The notes below the pieces were generated by a model, which was given only the letters and a program-made list of their open reading frames with translations, was not told the origin of the DNA and did no database searches. A stretch of DNA of 64,000 nt from Euglena gracilis (taxonomy: Eukaryota; Euglenida; Euglenophyceae; Euglenales): contig CP154957.1 of the NCBI GenBank assembly GCA_039621445.1, positions 6,256,504-6,320,503 on the forward strand. Reading direction: 5' to 3'. Positions 52,662 through 63,877 of the stretch are shown one piece after another (within the stretch, counting starts at the first letter, position 1; the number at the start of each line of letters is the position of its first letter). Position numbers and translations under genes: made by a program.

Positions 52662-52947
52662 GTATGCCAGCTTGGCGCGCAGGGCACCTCACGTCGCCAA
52701 AGTCTCGTCACCTTTTGGAAATTTCATGCAAATTGGACCATGCCCTGAACTGTACCACCAGAATCCTCGAGAATTTTGTGAATCAAATTCACCAAGTGTC
52801 ACACTGCCACATGAAAGCGCGCAGTTTCATGAAATGAAGCTGTCTTTTCTGAAGAGGCTCTGGTACCATGGCCTGCTTTGAACAAAGAGGGTGCGGAAAC
52901 GGGGTACGTTTAAGAGGGCACGTGCAAGGTCCAGGAGCTCTGGCCGA

Positions 52948-53017
52948 GGGGTCAACATCATCGTCCGCGAGCTGTGGATTGGCGGCGATGCCCCGGCGAT
53001 CCAGACGTACGCTGCCG
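52948..53017 (+). CDS. ARM-repeat exon 8
   Basis: It starts 5 nt after a CTG (CTGGCCGA) with GVNIIVRELWIGGDAPAIQT and YAA, leaving one spare nucleotide before GTGTGC. The alternative conventional start at 52915 (after TTTAAG) is in the same frame and would add an Arg/Ser-rich stretch. It joins 55879 in phase. Confidence 0.75.
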
Positions 53018-55878
53018 GTGTGCCCCCCTACCCTTGCCGCAGCCTCTCAATTCCCGAACACTCACAGCCTCGATGTCCTTGCGTTTCAGTGCTTCATTGC
53101 GAGATGGAGGAGAGACGTTATTAATTTTGACTGAGAGCTGGCAGTCTGGGATGCCAGGAGCTGCTTCGGATGCCCGCACGGAGATTGTTTGGCGGAATTG
53201 CTTTTCGGGCTGGGAAGCGGCATTTGAATCAGCTCCTTTGTCTTTTGACAAAGCCCCTCCTTCTTTGTGTTGTTTCTTAAAGTGAGTGGTCCTGGCACTG
53301 CACATTGCCATTTGAACATCACAAAAAAGGGGAAATGAAATGGTATAAAAATTGCAAAGAATAAATGAAAACACAAATACACATATATTTTATGAAATAA
53401 AAATGAAGAGCGGAACAAAGAAACAAAACAATATTGCAAATACTGCATGTATAAAAATAAATAATATGACAAGTTACACATTCGTTTTTTTTTTGGCTAA
53501 AGTAAAACTATTGAATTCGAAAAGGTTTGTTTTCGGCTATTTGGGAGGTCTGATCTCGGGGTACGTGTGCACCTGGCCCAGAGGTTTTCAACGGTTGGAC
53601 CCCTGGGGGGTGGTGGAGAGGGTCCTCTGGACCCCCTCCCCCTGGTGGTGCGGTCTAAGGGCCATCTGGGCATCGAATGGGTGAAATGAAAAACGAAAAC
53701 GTTTTTTTGAGTTTTGGGTGGATAAAGCGATGCCAGAAAGCATTCTTTCTTAGAGTTGGCTTGTTTTTTTTTCTACGGAGATTTGTGATTTCATTATTTG
53801 TTGGCTGAATAAAAATTTTGCAATAATTTTTTTTGCTCGTGTTCAATGTTCAATGTTCAATGTTTTTTTGTCCAATTTTAAAAAAATTTCAGGCTTTTTT
53901 ATGACCATAAGCTTTGGAACAAATAAACAAGATTGAGGTGTCTACCTTTTTATGTAAAAAAAAGAAACCCCCCAGTTACGGGCCTGGGTCTTTGAATAAC
54001 GGAACAATTGAATTAAGGCAGGGGCAGGGAGATATTCCGGTCCGGAATAAACCGGAATAATCCGGAATAGCGAAAACCGGAATAAACCGAATAAACCGGA
54101 ATAACCGGAATAAAAGTGCCAGCCAATGGCTTCAAAATTCTGCAAGACACAAAGACAATGAAGGTGAAGTTTGACATATTTTCAGGTTTCAGAATCACAA
54201 GGGCAACAAAAGAGCGCAAGCGTGGCACAATCGGCACTTGATATCAGGAGCACACCTTCACTTTGCTTGTTTCTCCGCTGGTTGAATACTTGTGGGGCTG
54301 CACTACGTGAATGTTTGTCCCTCAGTTCTTTCCAAAGGGACACAAATTAGGACAATATCAACACTGATTTTCGGTGTTCCAGAACAGAGCTTTTTTTGCA
54401 AGATTGGGAAGAAATTTTTGGGAAGAAAAAACAGACAACGGTGCCAGGGACCCACTTCAATAGAAATACCCGAGCACCAATTTTCATCGGCTTGTTTTTC
54501 CTGAAAAGGCTGGGGTCTGCTGTGGTGTGCAGACCTGCATCACCAAGTGCGAAGTGACCATTTGAACACTTGAACCAACCAAGGAATGCATCCATATTCC
54601 TGAAGCCCGGGTGAGCGCCTCGGCCCAATTGTACTTCGAAAAAATCCCAAGTCCATTCAGACAGAAATTGATCGGAATAAACCGGAATAAAATCCGGAAT
54701 AAACCGGAATAACCCGGAATAAACCGGAATAAAACACCGGAATAAAATTTTCGGCCGACCGGAATATCTCCCTGCCCCTGATTAAGGCAAATGTCTAAGT
54801 CCCCAAAGCCAAAGTCAAAGTCCTGACAAAAGCTGCAAACCAGTTGACCCATCTGTGCCTTCCACCGACCAGCGGTGGTGCCACCTCACGCTTTCTTCGA
54901 CGGCAACTAACCATTTTTCTGTCTTCAAACCTGGATTGCGTCCCAAGAAATCATTGGTGGTTGCAATTTGCATCTGTCTCCCTCCACAAGAACTTCAACC
55001 AGAAAACAATTATAACGATAAATAATTAAACGATGAAGAATTTGGGTTCAACAATGTATTTTCCAAATTGACCCGGAACCCATGGGGTAATCGAAGGAAA
55101 CACCCTACAGGCAAAACTGCACTGATGCATTGGGGACCTTCTGACTACTGGAGAAACCCCCACCCCCGGGATTTGCTGGGGCAGAGCTAGATATTTGGCT
55201 AGCCAACCCCCCCAGCCAAGGGGGCTAACTGGGGCCCAGGCTGTACCTGAGCTGGGCTGCGGAAACCAAAGGAATGAAAAATTCCCAAAAAAAGGCAATG
55301 ACCACCAACCAGTGTTTTCAAAAAAATATATATGCCCATGACCCATGAAAACTCATGATAGCCCCAATGCAAACCCTCAAAAATCATTTTTTGACCATTT
55401 CACCCCCTTTTTTTTTTCAAAACAAATTTCCCAGCAAAATGGGCCTGGCCAGATGGGTCCCTCACCCCGGGAAACTGCTGATGCTGCCAACTGGGGAACC
55501 TTCCAACTGCCCATCATGACAGGCGGGCCAGTACTGGGGCCTGTGGCAACGAAAGGGGCTTGTGGTGGCCGGGGGGGGGGTCCGATCTGCCGATTTCCCC
55601 CGTCGTGCTTGGGGAGTTGGTTGATTCCCCGCCACACCTGCAGATATTTTTTTGTTCTTTTTGTGACCGGGGGGGTCCCCCCAGGGGGGGGGTGGGGGGT
55701 GGGCTGAGCGCCGGAGGCGGGGTTTTCATCTTTTTTAAGCACCGAAATTTTTTGGACCCCAAAACTGACACTCCAATGGCTGGTCCCCTGAACCCCCCCC
55801 CGGGGACCCAGGGGTGGGTGGGTGGGTCCGGACCCCCCTCCCCTGGGTCTTAAAAAAGACCTCCTATCCCCCCTGCAG
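53018..55878. other. Long intron with repeat elements
   Basis: Besides 54019-54781, it holds a CAGGCATT-family relative (about 53640-53840) and poly-C/poly-G bounded text at 55570-55850. No exon was seen. Confidence 0.55.
54019..54781. mobile_element. Inverted-repeat element with CCGGAATAA satellites
   Basis: The terminal repeats CAGGGGCAGGGAGATATTCC and GGAATATCTCCCTGCCCCTG are a perfect 20-bp pair. ATTAAGG flanks both ends (54012-54018 and 54782-54788). Just inside each end is an array of CCGGAATAAA units (54031-54115; 54672-54770). CAG/CTG termini make it another hAT-like element. There is no transposase. Confidence 0.85.
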
Positions 55879-55997
55879 GGGCCATCACGCACCTCGCCGT
55901 GGACACCGCCACGCGGGCGGAGTTGGGCGTGACGGGGGCCGCCAGCGCGCTGCTCAACCTGCTGACGTCCCCGCCCTCCGTGGAGGCCCTCACCAAC
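55879..55997 (+). CDS. ARM-repeat exon 9, ends at a nonconventional intron
   Basis: The acceptor ATCCCCCCTGCAG gives two nucleotides then AITHLAVDTATRAELGVTGA and ASALLNLLTSPPSVEALTN. The intron starts at GTG-CAGGGTGG. Resuming at 56281 gives ...VEALTNAAGALGFL, a textbook ARM junction. Confidence 0.95.
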
Positions 55998-56280
55998 GTG
56001 CAGGGTGGCCCTTGAGGGGCAGGACCCTCCCCCCTCAACCATGAAAAGCTGCCTGGCATCGGCCATGCATTGGGCGGCCTCGCACCTAAATGTGGTCCGA
56101 TTTGAAACGTGTGGCAAGTCAAGCTGCACATATTTGGCAACTTTTTTTTTAATTTTAACAAAATTCAAAAAAACGTTTTTTAAAAAACCAAAAAATGCCG
56201 TATGAAGCTGCGTGTTCGACACGAAAGGTTTGGAGCCAGCAATTTTGTTTTGGGTTTTCTGAAATGGCTGCCCTGCCCGG
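55998..56280. other. Nonconventional intron, 283 nt
   Basis: It begins GTG-CAGGGTGGCC and ends GGCTGCCCTG-CCCGG. CAGGGTGGCC and the complement of the other end (CAGGGCAGCC) agree at 8 of 10 bases. CAG is at +4 to +6 and CTG at -8 to -6. There is no AG acceptor near the 3' boundary set by the ARM frame. Confidence 0.85.
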
Positions 56281-56445
56281 GCCGCCGGGGCGCTGGGCTT
56301 CCTCTGCATCAACGACGCGGACAACAAGCAGCGGGTGTGGCAGCTCGGGGGCGTGGACATCATGCTGGGCATCCTGGAGGACGCCGAGGCGCCGGCGTGC
56401 CTCTCCTTCCCCTCGGCTGGCGTCGCCCCCCACCCGTCCCATCTG
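56281..56445 (+). CDS. ARM-repeat exon 10
   Basis: It starts in phase 0: AAGALGFLCINDADNKQRVW then QLGGVDIMLGILEDAEAPAC. This is a complete ARM third helix followed by the next repeat's GGV. The exon is placed to end at CAT CTG, 3 nt before a CAG that opens an element with perfect 16-bp terminal repeats. The last about 15 residues are less ARM-like, so the 3' end is less certain. Confidence 0.85.
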
Positions 56446-56448
56446 ACC

Positions 56449-56639
56449 CAGGGCTGTACGGGAATCCTCACAATTCCATGGGTGCTGGGTCGACCCCGGG
56501 TCGACCCCCCACCAGGCCTTCCGGGGGCGATTTTTCGGTCAAAACTTTCCTTTGGGCCCGAAGGAAAGCTTCTTTGAGTGGGTGCCATGGTGGGTGGGGG
56601 GGTCCGACCTCGCACCCCATGCCTTCCCGTACAGCCCTG
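56449..56639. mobile_element. CAG...CTG element with perfect 16-bp terminal repeats
   Basis: The ends are CAGGGCTGTACGGGAA and TTCCCGTACAGCCCTG. The flanking 8-mers ATCTGACC and CCCTGAAC agree at five positions. If removed by the nonconventional rule (56446-56644), the upstream frame continues into AACCGCCGC. A related right end is at about 51975-51995. Confidence 0.8.
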
Positions 56640-56644
56640 CCCTG

Positions 56645-56690
56645 AACCGCCGCTGCACACTCCGATATCTTCGAACACAATACACTGCGG
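56645..56690 (+). CDS. Possible short exon after the element
   Basis: The frame continuing from 56445 reads NRRCTLRYLRTQY, which could be part of an ARM helix. The following text resembles a dispersed repeat (ACAAAAGTTACGGGAGAC, compare about 57105 and 41795), and no donor was identified. Confidence 0.3.
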
Positions 56691-56814
56691 ACAAAAGTTA
56701 CGGGAGACAAAAATTACAGGAAATATATATATTACCATAACAGTATGGGAACTTTTTGATCTTGAAAAAATTGGGAAAATGGTCAAACTGCAGGTGGTAT
56801 TTGTTTACAGTTAA

Positions 56815-56935
56815 CCCCCCCCCAAATAATACCCCCGGGGTATTATTTTTTTGCCCGTAGTCCTGGCCTGAGGGGGGGGGGTATTAATTGGGGGGGGGGG
56901 TAATAGCACCCCAAAAATTTCGAAATTTCGAAGTC
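56815..56935. mobile_element. Poly-C capped palindrome with AATAATACCCC word
   Basis: It starts TTAACCCCCCCCCAAATAAT and ends GTATTAATTGG, a G run and GTAA. Internal ATAATACCCC / GGGGTATTAT forms an inner hairpin. The same word occurs at about 18175-18500. Confidence 0.55.
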
Positions 56936-57449
56936 CCGTAGGACCCAACATAGCGCCTTTTGACCCCCTTTTGGGGTCATTTTTTGCGGTGCATTGGGTC
57001 AAAAGAAACCCCAAGGATTGACAACAGTACATAACTCCGCGTATTTTTTTATGGAATTGGAGTACCCCTAAGAGTGGCTCCCCGAAAGGGTGCAGGAAAG
57101 GTGCACTGGACAAAAATTATGGGAAAAATTACAGGGAAATCGGGGTAGTTCACACTGTGACCGTCTGGTTTGTCCGATCCTTTTTTTTGTTTTTACTCTG
57201 GGGCTATACTGCATCGAAAACCTCTGCACAGGCAGCTGGGGAATCGATAAAATGCGGAGTCCTGGGTCGACCCAGGGAAATTTGCCTTGAAAATCATTTC
57301 AGTCCCCCCCGGCACCTTTGAGCTGTCGAATGAGGGAGGTCCCATAGCACCACCCATTCTAAACTGGATCCAGGAGGTTTTAAATCTTTGTTTTGAATTC
57401 AAGGACTGTTCTGGTGGGGGTCTGCAGCAGCCCAGCTGGTAGAAAATTA

Positions 57450-57450
<1 letters not shown>

Positions 57451-57483
<33 letters not shown>
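57451..57483. repeat. (TTGA)n microsatellite
   Basis: This is an uninterrupted run of TTGATTGATTGA units of about eight copies. Confidence 0.95.
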
Positions 57484-57904
57484 GCCTGTTTCCAGTGTGA
57501 AACGAAATGAGAAGTTCTTTTTTGACCACAAATCTGCCAAAAAATGCTCATTTATGGCATTTATGGCATTTTTGGGATTTTTGGGAAGAACTCAGGTTGA
57601 AAAGCAAACCTCATTTCTGCATCGACGCAAAAGCCAGAGGAAATTTTTCGCAGCCGGGGGGGGAGTTAACCCCAGGGCGGTGGTCTAGCTGGTGACTTTC
57701 CAGCTGTAGATAGTGGAAATCCCAGCCAGTTGACCCCCTCTGGGTCCTTAAGCAAAGGCCTGGTGGACCCATTCCAAGCTGACAGAACCTTTCTGTCCCG
57801 CCCAGGAAAATGTGCCTGCTGTTGGTTGATCTCGTTTAGCAGAAAGTCCCCCCCTGTGCCTCATTGCACTGCACTCCGTTGTAAAATTTCCCGATTCTTT
57901 TTCA

Positions 57905-58040
57905 GCAGATTTTTTTAATCAATTTTTATTATTATTTATGATTATTTTATTATTTATTATTTATTTATTTTATTTATTTTTTATTTTATTATTATTTATT
58001 TATTATTTTATTATTTTATGATTATTTTCTATCAATTTTT
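57905..58040. repeat. AT-rich TTATT microsatellite
   Basis: These are tandem TTATT/TTTATTATT units immediately upstream of the 58111 exon's intron end. No coding is present. Confidence 0.9.
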
Positions 58041-58110
58041 TATCAATTTCCACCAATCTGTCTTGGTTACGTGGTCGGTGTCTGAGTGACGCCTCCGCCA
58101 CTCGCCTCAG

Positions 58111-58259
58111 GACCGCATTGTGATGCCGCTGGGCGAATGCCTACAGACCCTGAGCGTGGAGCCCGAGGGGGCGCAGGTGCTCATCGCCGCCGGCGGCGCG
58201 AAGGTCCTGCTCGATGTCATCGTCCGGTCCCGCCTCCGCGTCCACGACCACAACTCCCC
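58111..58259 (+). CDS. ARM-repeat exon 11
   Basis: The acceptor CACTCGCCTCAG is followed in phase 0 by DRIVMPLGECLQTLSVEPEG and AQVLIAAGGAKVLLDVIVRS. It contains the ARM IAAGGAKVLLDVI turn. It ends with two spare nucleotides, 3 nt before a CAG. One leading nucleotide at 61133 completes a Pro codon. Confidence 0.85.
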
Positions 58260-61132
58260 CTCCAGCCCGACCACGCCGGTCCTGATAAGGGATTTTTTAA
58301 AGTTTGGACCAGGGTATTGCTTAAGGGTTCACAGTGCCCCCCCCCCCCGCTGGAGAGGTGGACTGCAGCTGGTCCAAATTTGGCCAATGGAAATTCTAGT
58401 GGACCCCCGGGGGGGGGGTCTGCTGGCAGGGCTAGCTGTAAAAGAGAAAACAGTTTTGCGACCCCCCCCCCAAATTGCACTTGGACCCCCTGGCCAGAGC
58501 TCGGAGGGGTGTTGTTTAGGCAGGGGATGGCACTGCACAAAGATCGTGGGCACAACCCGTCATACTGCCTGTATCAGGGTGATAGCTTATGATTTTTCTG
58601 ATATGGCCTGACCTGAAAAGGAAAATGCCCGATGTATGTTTTTTGGGGGTGGAAAATTTTTTCCAGTGACCGTTGTGGAGCACTGGAAGGAATCTTTGGA
58701 CCTTCAAAACCTACCAAAAACGCCCATTTTTGGCCATTTTTGGGAATTTTTTTTGGGACAAAATCAGCCAAAAAACACATTAAAACCTGATAACTTCACT
58801 ACGCAGCGCAGGAGGAATTTTTTTTCCAATCAGGGGGACCCCGGCACCCCCCCCCCCAGGGCTCCAACTGGTCCATTTTTCCAATGGTTCCAAAATGGCT
58901 GGCCAGTTGACCCCCCCCCAAGGGTCCTTAAGCAATAGCCTGGTTTGGACTTCGTGGGGGTGGGTGGGTCCCCTGGACCCCCAGGGGGGATTGGGGGCAA
59001 GGCTGAGCCGAGTGGGTACCCCGCCAGAGGTGGGGTTTTCCCCCTGTCCAAGACACACAGTGTCGTTGACGCCCCCCTGTGTGGCCTCATTTCCGGGACA
59101 CCACGCATGTAGCGTTTTTATTTGAAGTACTGTGACGTTGACAAACTGTGTTATTGAAAAAACCCCTGTGTCAACGGCAGATTTGTGAAACATTGCCGTG
59201 TTTTGGACGGGGGGGGGAGGTATATTTTTGGCCTAATTGTTTTTGGCGTGAAGCGCCACAAACAGTTTTTGGACCAAACTTGACCCCCCACAAATGGGTG
59301 GGTGGGTGGGTGGGGTGGCAGCCCACCCACTCCTCGGTCTTAAACATCCCTGATCCTGACCCGAGCAGGCGCCCGATGTCGACCAGGGGTTGCTGCCCCG
59401 CTTGTCTCGACCGCCTATTTGCATGCCTGCTCAAAGAAAGCCAGGAATCTAAATATTCATTCCACCACGTTGAAAGAAGGCTTGCCAGCATTTACGAAAA
59501 TCCCCTTGGGAATTTTTCAGCAAACAGAGGAGGTTCCTTTTCAATGGGGCTATGAGCAGGCACCTATAACTAAAATGGCCTAAAATGGCCTAAAAAAAAT
59601 GACTTTTTTACCCCCTATAGGTGGGACTCCCTAAAAAGGCCTAAAATGGTGTTGCTAAAGAAAATTTGACACTACCCCCTGGGGGGTCCAGTCAGTCAAC
59701 CAGCAGCCTTTTTCCAGCCCTGGACCCTCCCCCCATCAACGAGATTTATTTTTCCCAGGACGGTGACAGATTTCTCGCTTTCGGGGGTGCGAAAATGGGC
59801 CTAAAATGAGCAAAAATGTGTCAAAATGGGGGAAAGTGGGTTGGAAAAAAGCTGTCCAGGACATTTTTGGGATCAAAAAATTGATTTTTTTTTGCATAAC
59901 CTGGTATTTTTTTGATCATTTTTTGCGATTTTGATTTTTGGCATCCGGTTCGACCCTGGGTCCGGCCCAGCTCCAGCCTGGGACCCCTGTTGGGGGGGAG
60001 CCTCTTTCCAGCCAGCCCAAACTTTCCAGCCTCTGAACTGGACCACCAACCGCGGAGGGTCTTGAGCAATGCCCCCGGGGGGGGGGGGCAGGGGATTTCT
60101 TAAGCCGGAGGGGACCCCATCCCCGGGGGGGTTCCAGCCAGCAGCAGATCCACCCAAATTGGGCTGGGGGCCCCCCCTGAGGGTCGAGTGAAACAAAGTT
60201 GGGTCCAGCCCGGCCGGAGGCCAGGCCAGCCGGCCTAAGGCCGGGCCAGCCGGCCGCAGGCTGGTCAGCGAACTGGGCTGCCCAGCTCACCTATCCCTGC
60301 AGTTCTTTTCTCATTACAGCTTCCTCGCCCTCAATGTCTCCATCCATCAAAATGTTGAGAAGGCAAAAATGATATAGAAAATTTTGTTTTTCATCGACCC
60401 AGCCCAGCACAGCCCCTCCAGCCCCGGACCCCCTGCCCCCTCTATCCCGGGGGGTCCAGCCAGCAGCTCGTTTCCAGCCAGCAGCCTTTTTTTTCCAACC
60501 GGAGGCTGGACCCCGGTGGGGGGGGTCCTTAAAAAATCCGCTGCGGGGGGCGATACTTTCCTGTCAGTGTCAAAGTCAGTGCAAATTGAATGTGCCAAGG
60601 CATCGTTCCAAGCAGCTCATGACTTCATAGAATAATGATTTCGCCCCATTTGCAACAACGTTTTTTAAAGAAATTTTGCAAGAGTAAAATTTTTAAAGCA
60701 TTTTGAGGCATAGGCATTTTAAGGCATTTTGTCCAAAAAGTTAATTATAATTTACCTTAATTTGATTTAATTTTAAGGCGCATTTTAAGGCATTTTAAGG
60801 TTTTTTAAGACGCCTTACAAACATGGTGCCTGTGAAACACCCCTGAAAAACACACCCAAGGACTGATTTTTGCCTTTTTTTTTTGACCCAGATGTCATGA
60901 AAAAGGTCATCTTTGAGGAATTCTATCAAAAATCATGTTTTAGGGAATATTTTGTGTCGTTTTCAGGGGTCGGATTTTGGCCAATAGTTTCTTGACTCAA
61001 TAACCCCCCCCCCCCACAAACCCCCTTTGGCTGCCCACCGACTCCGGGGGTCTATAAGTGAGAGGGGTTCGGTTTGTGGCAAGTGACAGCACACTGATTT
61101 TTCATTTCTGATTTCATTTCATTTCTGATTGG
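58260..61132. other. Proposed nonconventional intron with many repeats
   Basis: The boundaries CTC-CAGCCC and TTTCTG-ATTGG are set by the phase of the flanking exons and the absence of a nearby AG acceptor. The terminal repeats have decayed to CAG/CTG only. Inside are poly-C/poly-G blocks, a CAGCCAGCAGCCTTTTTCCAG repeat (59700, 60475) and a CAGGCATT-family relative (about 60650-60840). Confidence 0.5.
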
Positions 61133-61281
61133 GCCCATCAACCCCTTGTGCTGGCTGGAGACGCTGTTGGCTGACCCTGCTAGTCACAGGGCAGTGTTCA
61201 AGCGGGATATTGTGGACGACAGCTCGGACTCAGAAGCGGAGGAAGAGCTGCAGACAAAATCGATTGTGTGCCCGGCTGTTG
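61133..61281 (+). CDS. Exon with ARM end and acidic stretch
   Basis: One leading nucleotide, then PINPLCWLETLLADPASHRA, an acidic DDSSDSEAEEELQ segment and TKSIVCPAV. One spare nucleotide before GTATGT joins two leading nucleotides of 62318. The acidic insertion between ARM helices is unusual but in frame. Confidence 0.75.
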
Positions 61282-61430
61282 GTATGTGGGGGTTGTCCTC
61301 CTTTTTGCTTTTCTGTGCGATTATTGTTTTAAAATTTCCTCGTCACGACGAAAGAGGCCCAAGGGGATATTGGAGTGGTATTGAAGACAAAATAATTGTC
61401 TGTGTCATCAAGCAAGTACACTGGGGCAAG

Positions 61431-62085
61431 TAACCCCCCCCCCATTTAAACCGACCCGTCAGTTTAGGACTTTTGGGTTGGCGGAAATCTTGGAGGGGGT
61501 CGGTTTAGACGGGGGGTCGGTTTCAGGGGGAGCACACGGCTGGCCGACGGCATGACGGAAGCGGGTTGATGTTGGCAAGGCAATTTCAATTGGCAATGCC
61601 CACTTTGGTCGGCCACTTCCTTACTTTGAGTGACAAATGCCTAATTTGGGATGCAAATGCTTAATTTTCGGGGGCAAATGCTGAATTTTGGGTGTAATAT
61701 CCAATTTTTTGGTGGCAAACTGCCTAATTTTGGGTGCAAACTTCAAATTTTGGATAGCAAATACCAAATTTTGTAATTTTTGGTTCCAACACCAAATTTT
61801 CGGAGGAAAATGCCCAATTTTTATTATTATTATTATTTATTATTTGAGGGGCAAACTCCAAAATTTGGAAGCAAATGCCTAACTTTGGGTGTAAAATCCT
61901 AATTTTGGGTCATCAAAGCTAACTATTCAATGAACATGGACGCTCTTTCCGTTGGCGGCTTCCATTATGCTGTGAATGTTTGTCATCCAACTTGCCATGG
62001 GTCGGTTTATTTCTTTTTTTTGGTTGAAAATCTGCAATGGGTCGGTTTGGAAGGGGAGTCGGTTTAAATGGGGGGGGGGTTAGCC
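61431..62085. mobile_element. Poly-C capped element with AAACCGACC word, copy 2
   Basis: It is the reverse-orientation homologue of 17258-17915. The ends are TAACCCCCCCCCCCATTTAAAC and GTTTAAATGGGGGGGGGGTTA. Shared internal landmarks include GACGCTCTTTCCGTTGGCGG and the ATGCCTAATTTGGG repeats. It lies within an intron of the ARM gene. Confidence 0.8.
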
Positions 62086-62317
62086 AGAACCTTGCTAAAG
62101 GATTTCACAAATCTAATAGTTTCCAAAATACTGTTGGTCATAAGTGGCATGGGAGGTTTTCTGATAAATTTCCTCAGCTTGGTTTTGACGCTGCTTCCTA
62201 ACATAAAGAGCTTCCAACGTTTCTGGGCTTCTTTCGAAGTCACACAAGAGTGCCAAGGTACCATATCTACCCTCTCTTCAACTCCTGTGCTTTTCTTTGG
62301 CACGCCTGTCCTCACAG

Positions 62318-62412
62318 CAACATTGCAGAACCTCAGCATCTTCCCAAAGGGAGCGAAGGCCATTATCGAGGCTGGCGGGGCCCCCATCATGAAACAGCTG
62401 CTCCGCTCGGAG
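62318..62412 (+). CDS. ARM-repeat exon 12
   Basis: The acceptor CCTGTCCTCACAG gives two nucleotides then TLQNLSIFPKGAKAIIEAGG and APIMKQLLRSE. The TLQNLS and IIEAGGAPIMKQLL pieces are unmistakable ARM elements. The phase matches 61281, and the exon ends in phase 0 at GTGCTT. Confidence 0.95.
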
Positions 62413-63326
62413 GTGCTTCACCCTGACACCATCCACACAAAGTCACACAATGCCCACACACTTGATGTCTGTGTTTGCCTGTGTTTGCATGTCTCTCTCT
62501 CTCTCCCCCCCCTCCGTCTATGTCTGTGTGTGTGTTTGTGCGTAATGAATTGTTTTTTTGCCCACCAACCAAAGGACGCCCATCGTCGAGCCAAAGGGAG
62601 GAGATTGCATGACCCAGGAAATGGACCATTTGTAATTCTAGGTTTCCAAATTCCTGGCAGGAATAACAGTTAAATTATATCTCCACTATTCGACATGTGG
62701 TTGGTGAATGTCTTTGCTTAGAGCCTGAAACTGAAGAAGTTGTGGTGATTATGGAGGGAATCTTCAACATTCCCAATCCAACCTCTTATCCCCAGTATCT
62801 GGCATTCGGTATCGCAGTGACCCAAGGAGGAAACACACTGGACCTTGTAGCTTTCTGTTTGGGTCCAGTTTTGCATCTCCCTGTACTCTATTGAAATTAG
62901 ATTGGATATGTTCATTTTACATCAAAAATCCCACATGAAAATATAAATTCTCATAGTAAAAGCACGAGCAGGGGTGCCTAAGAATGCAAGAGTTGGGGTG
63001 CCAATCAACGACGTGGTATGCCATTGATGTGAACAGAACCGAGAGTGGAAAAATAAAGCCTCACCCTCATCTATCTACCCTCATCGGAAAGGATATTCCG
63101 TCTGGTTCGGTGTTTCAGGGAAATTGGGGGGCAGTCAACGTGACCTCCAACAGGCAGTTTGATTTTGTCAGCAACATCGCTCTGCTGCTCCAAAGCAAAT
63201 GAGATCGCTGGTCCCAAGCCATTGAAGTCAGTGTGGCCTCCCTTACGTTGGCCTCCTGGCCTGTTGAGCCAATATGATGATTGGGGCCGATGAGCTGTCG
63301 GGCACGGTGCTTTTGCTCCCCGGCAG
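62413..63326. other. Intron; no recognised exon
   Basis: It contains a short CT-rich run (62490-62512) and otherwise unique sequence with no supported exon. Confidence 0.5.
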
Positions 63327-63470
63327 GGCAACCTGCGGATGATCCGGGACTGCGCTGTTGGCGTTCTCTCCAACCTGCTGCTGGAGGACAGCTGCCAGGC
63401 CGCCGTTCTACAGGAGGACGGCATCCCCCTCTTCGCCCTCCGCCTGTACAACCCGGAGGCGAGCAGGCAG
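63327..63470 (+). CDS. ARM-repeat exon 13
   Basis: The acceptor TGCTCCCCGGCAG is followed in phase 0 by GNLRMIRDCAVGVLSNLLLE and DSCQAAVLQEDGIPLFALRL. It is a clear ARM repeat. The coding bias fades near 63470, where CAG triplets could open a nonconventional intron. The frame itself stays open to a TAA at 63552-63554, so a C-terminal end there is also possible. Confidence 0.9.
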
Positions 63471-63624
63471 TCTTCCGGCCCATCCTTTCTGGCAGCTTGC
63501 GCCAGGGTTGCTCGAATCCCACCTCCCAAACTGACCAACAAGCCCTCCACTTAACAACATGCTCATCCCCCATTTTTAAAGCCCCTCCGAGAGTTTGATA
63601 TTCCGCCCACTTTCGTATTGGGGT

Positions 63625-63705
63625 TATTGGGGGAGGTGACGGGGTGTGGTAGTGGTGACGGGGTGGTGACGGGGTGTGGTGACGGTGTGTCGTAGTGTGG
63701 CCACG
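63625..63705. repeat. GGTGACGGGGT minisatellite
   Basis: These are degenerate tandem units of GGTGACGGGGTGTGGT, with no other function visible. Confidence 0.8.
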
Positions 63706-63877
63706 AGATGCAAATCTTCACCACCTCTGTTTCCCTCTTGATTGACTCCCCCAAAGAATGAGGCAGGCGTCGTGTATTTTTTTGCCCTATTCCTGCAAGG
63801 AACCGGCACCCCACACACCTGGGGGTGGCAGTTTTTGGATGATGTGCCTTGTGGCAGGGGTGTCCTACCAATTAGGT

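Noticed and set aside
55377-56786. 469-residue open frame on the - strand
   Set aside because: It runs antisense through two clear ARM exons and their intron. GC-rich third codon positions on the + strand remove stops from the opposite strand.
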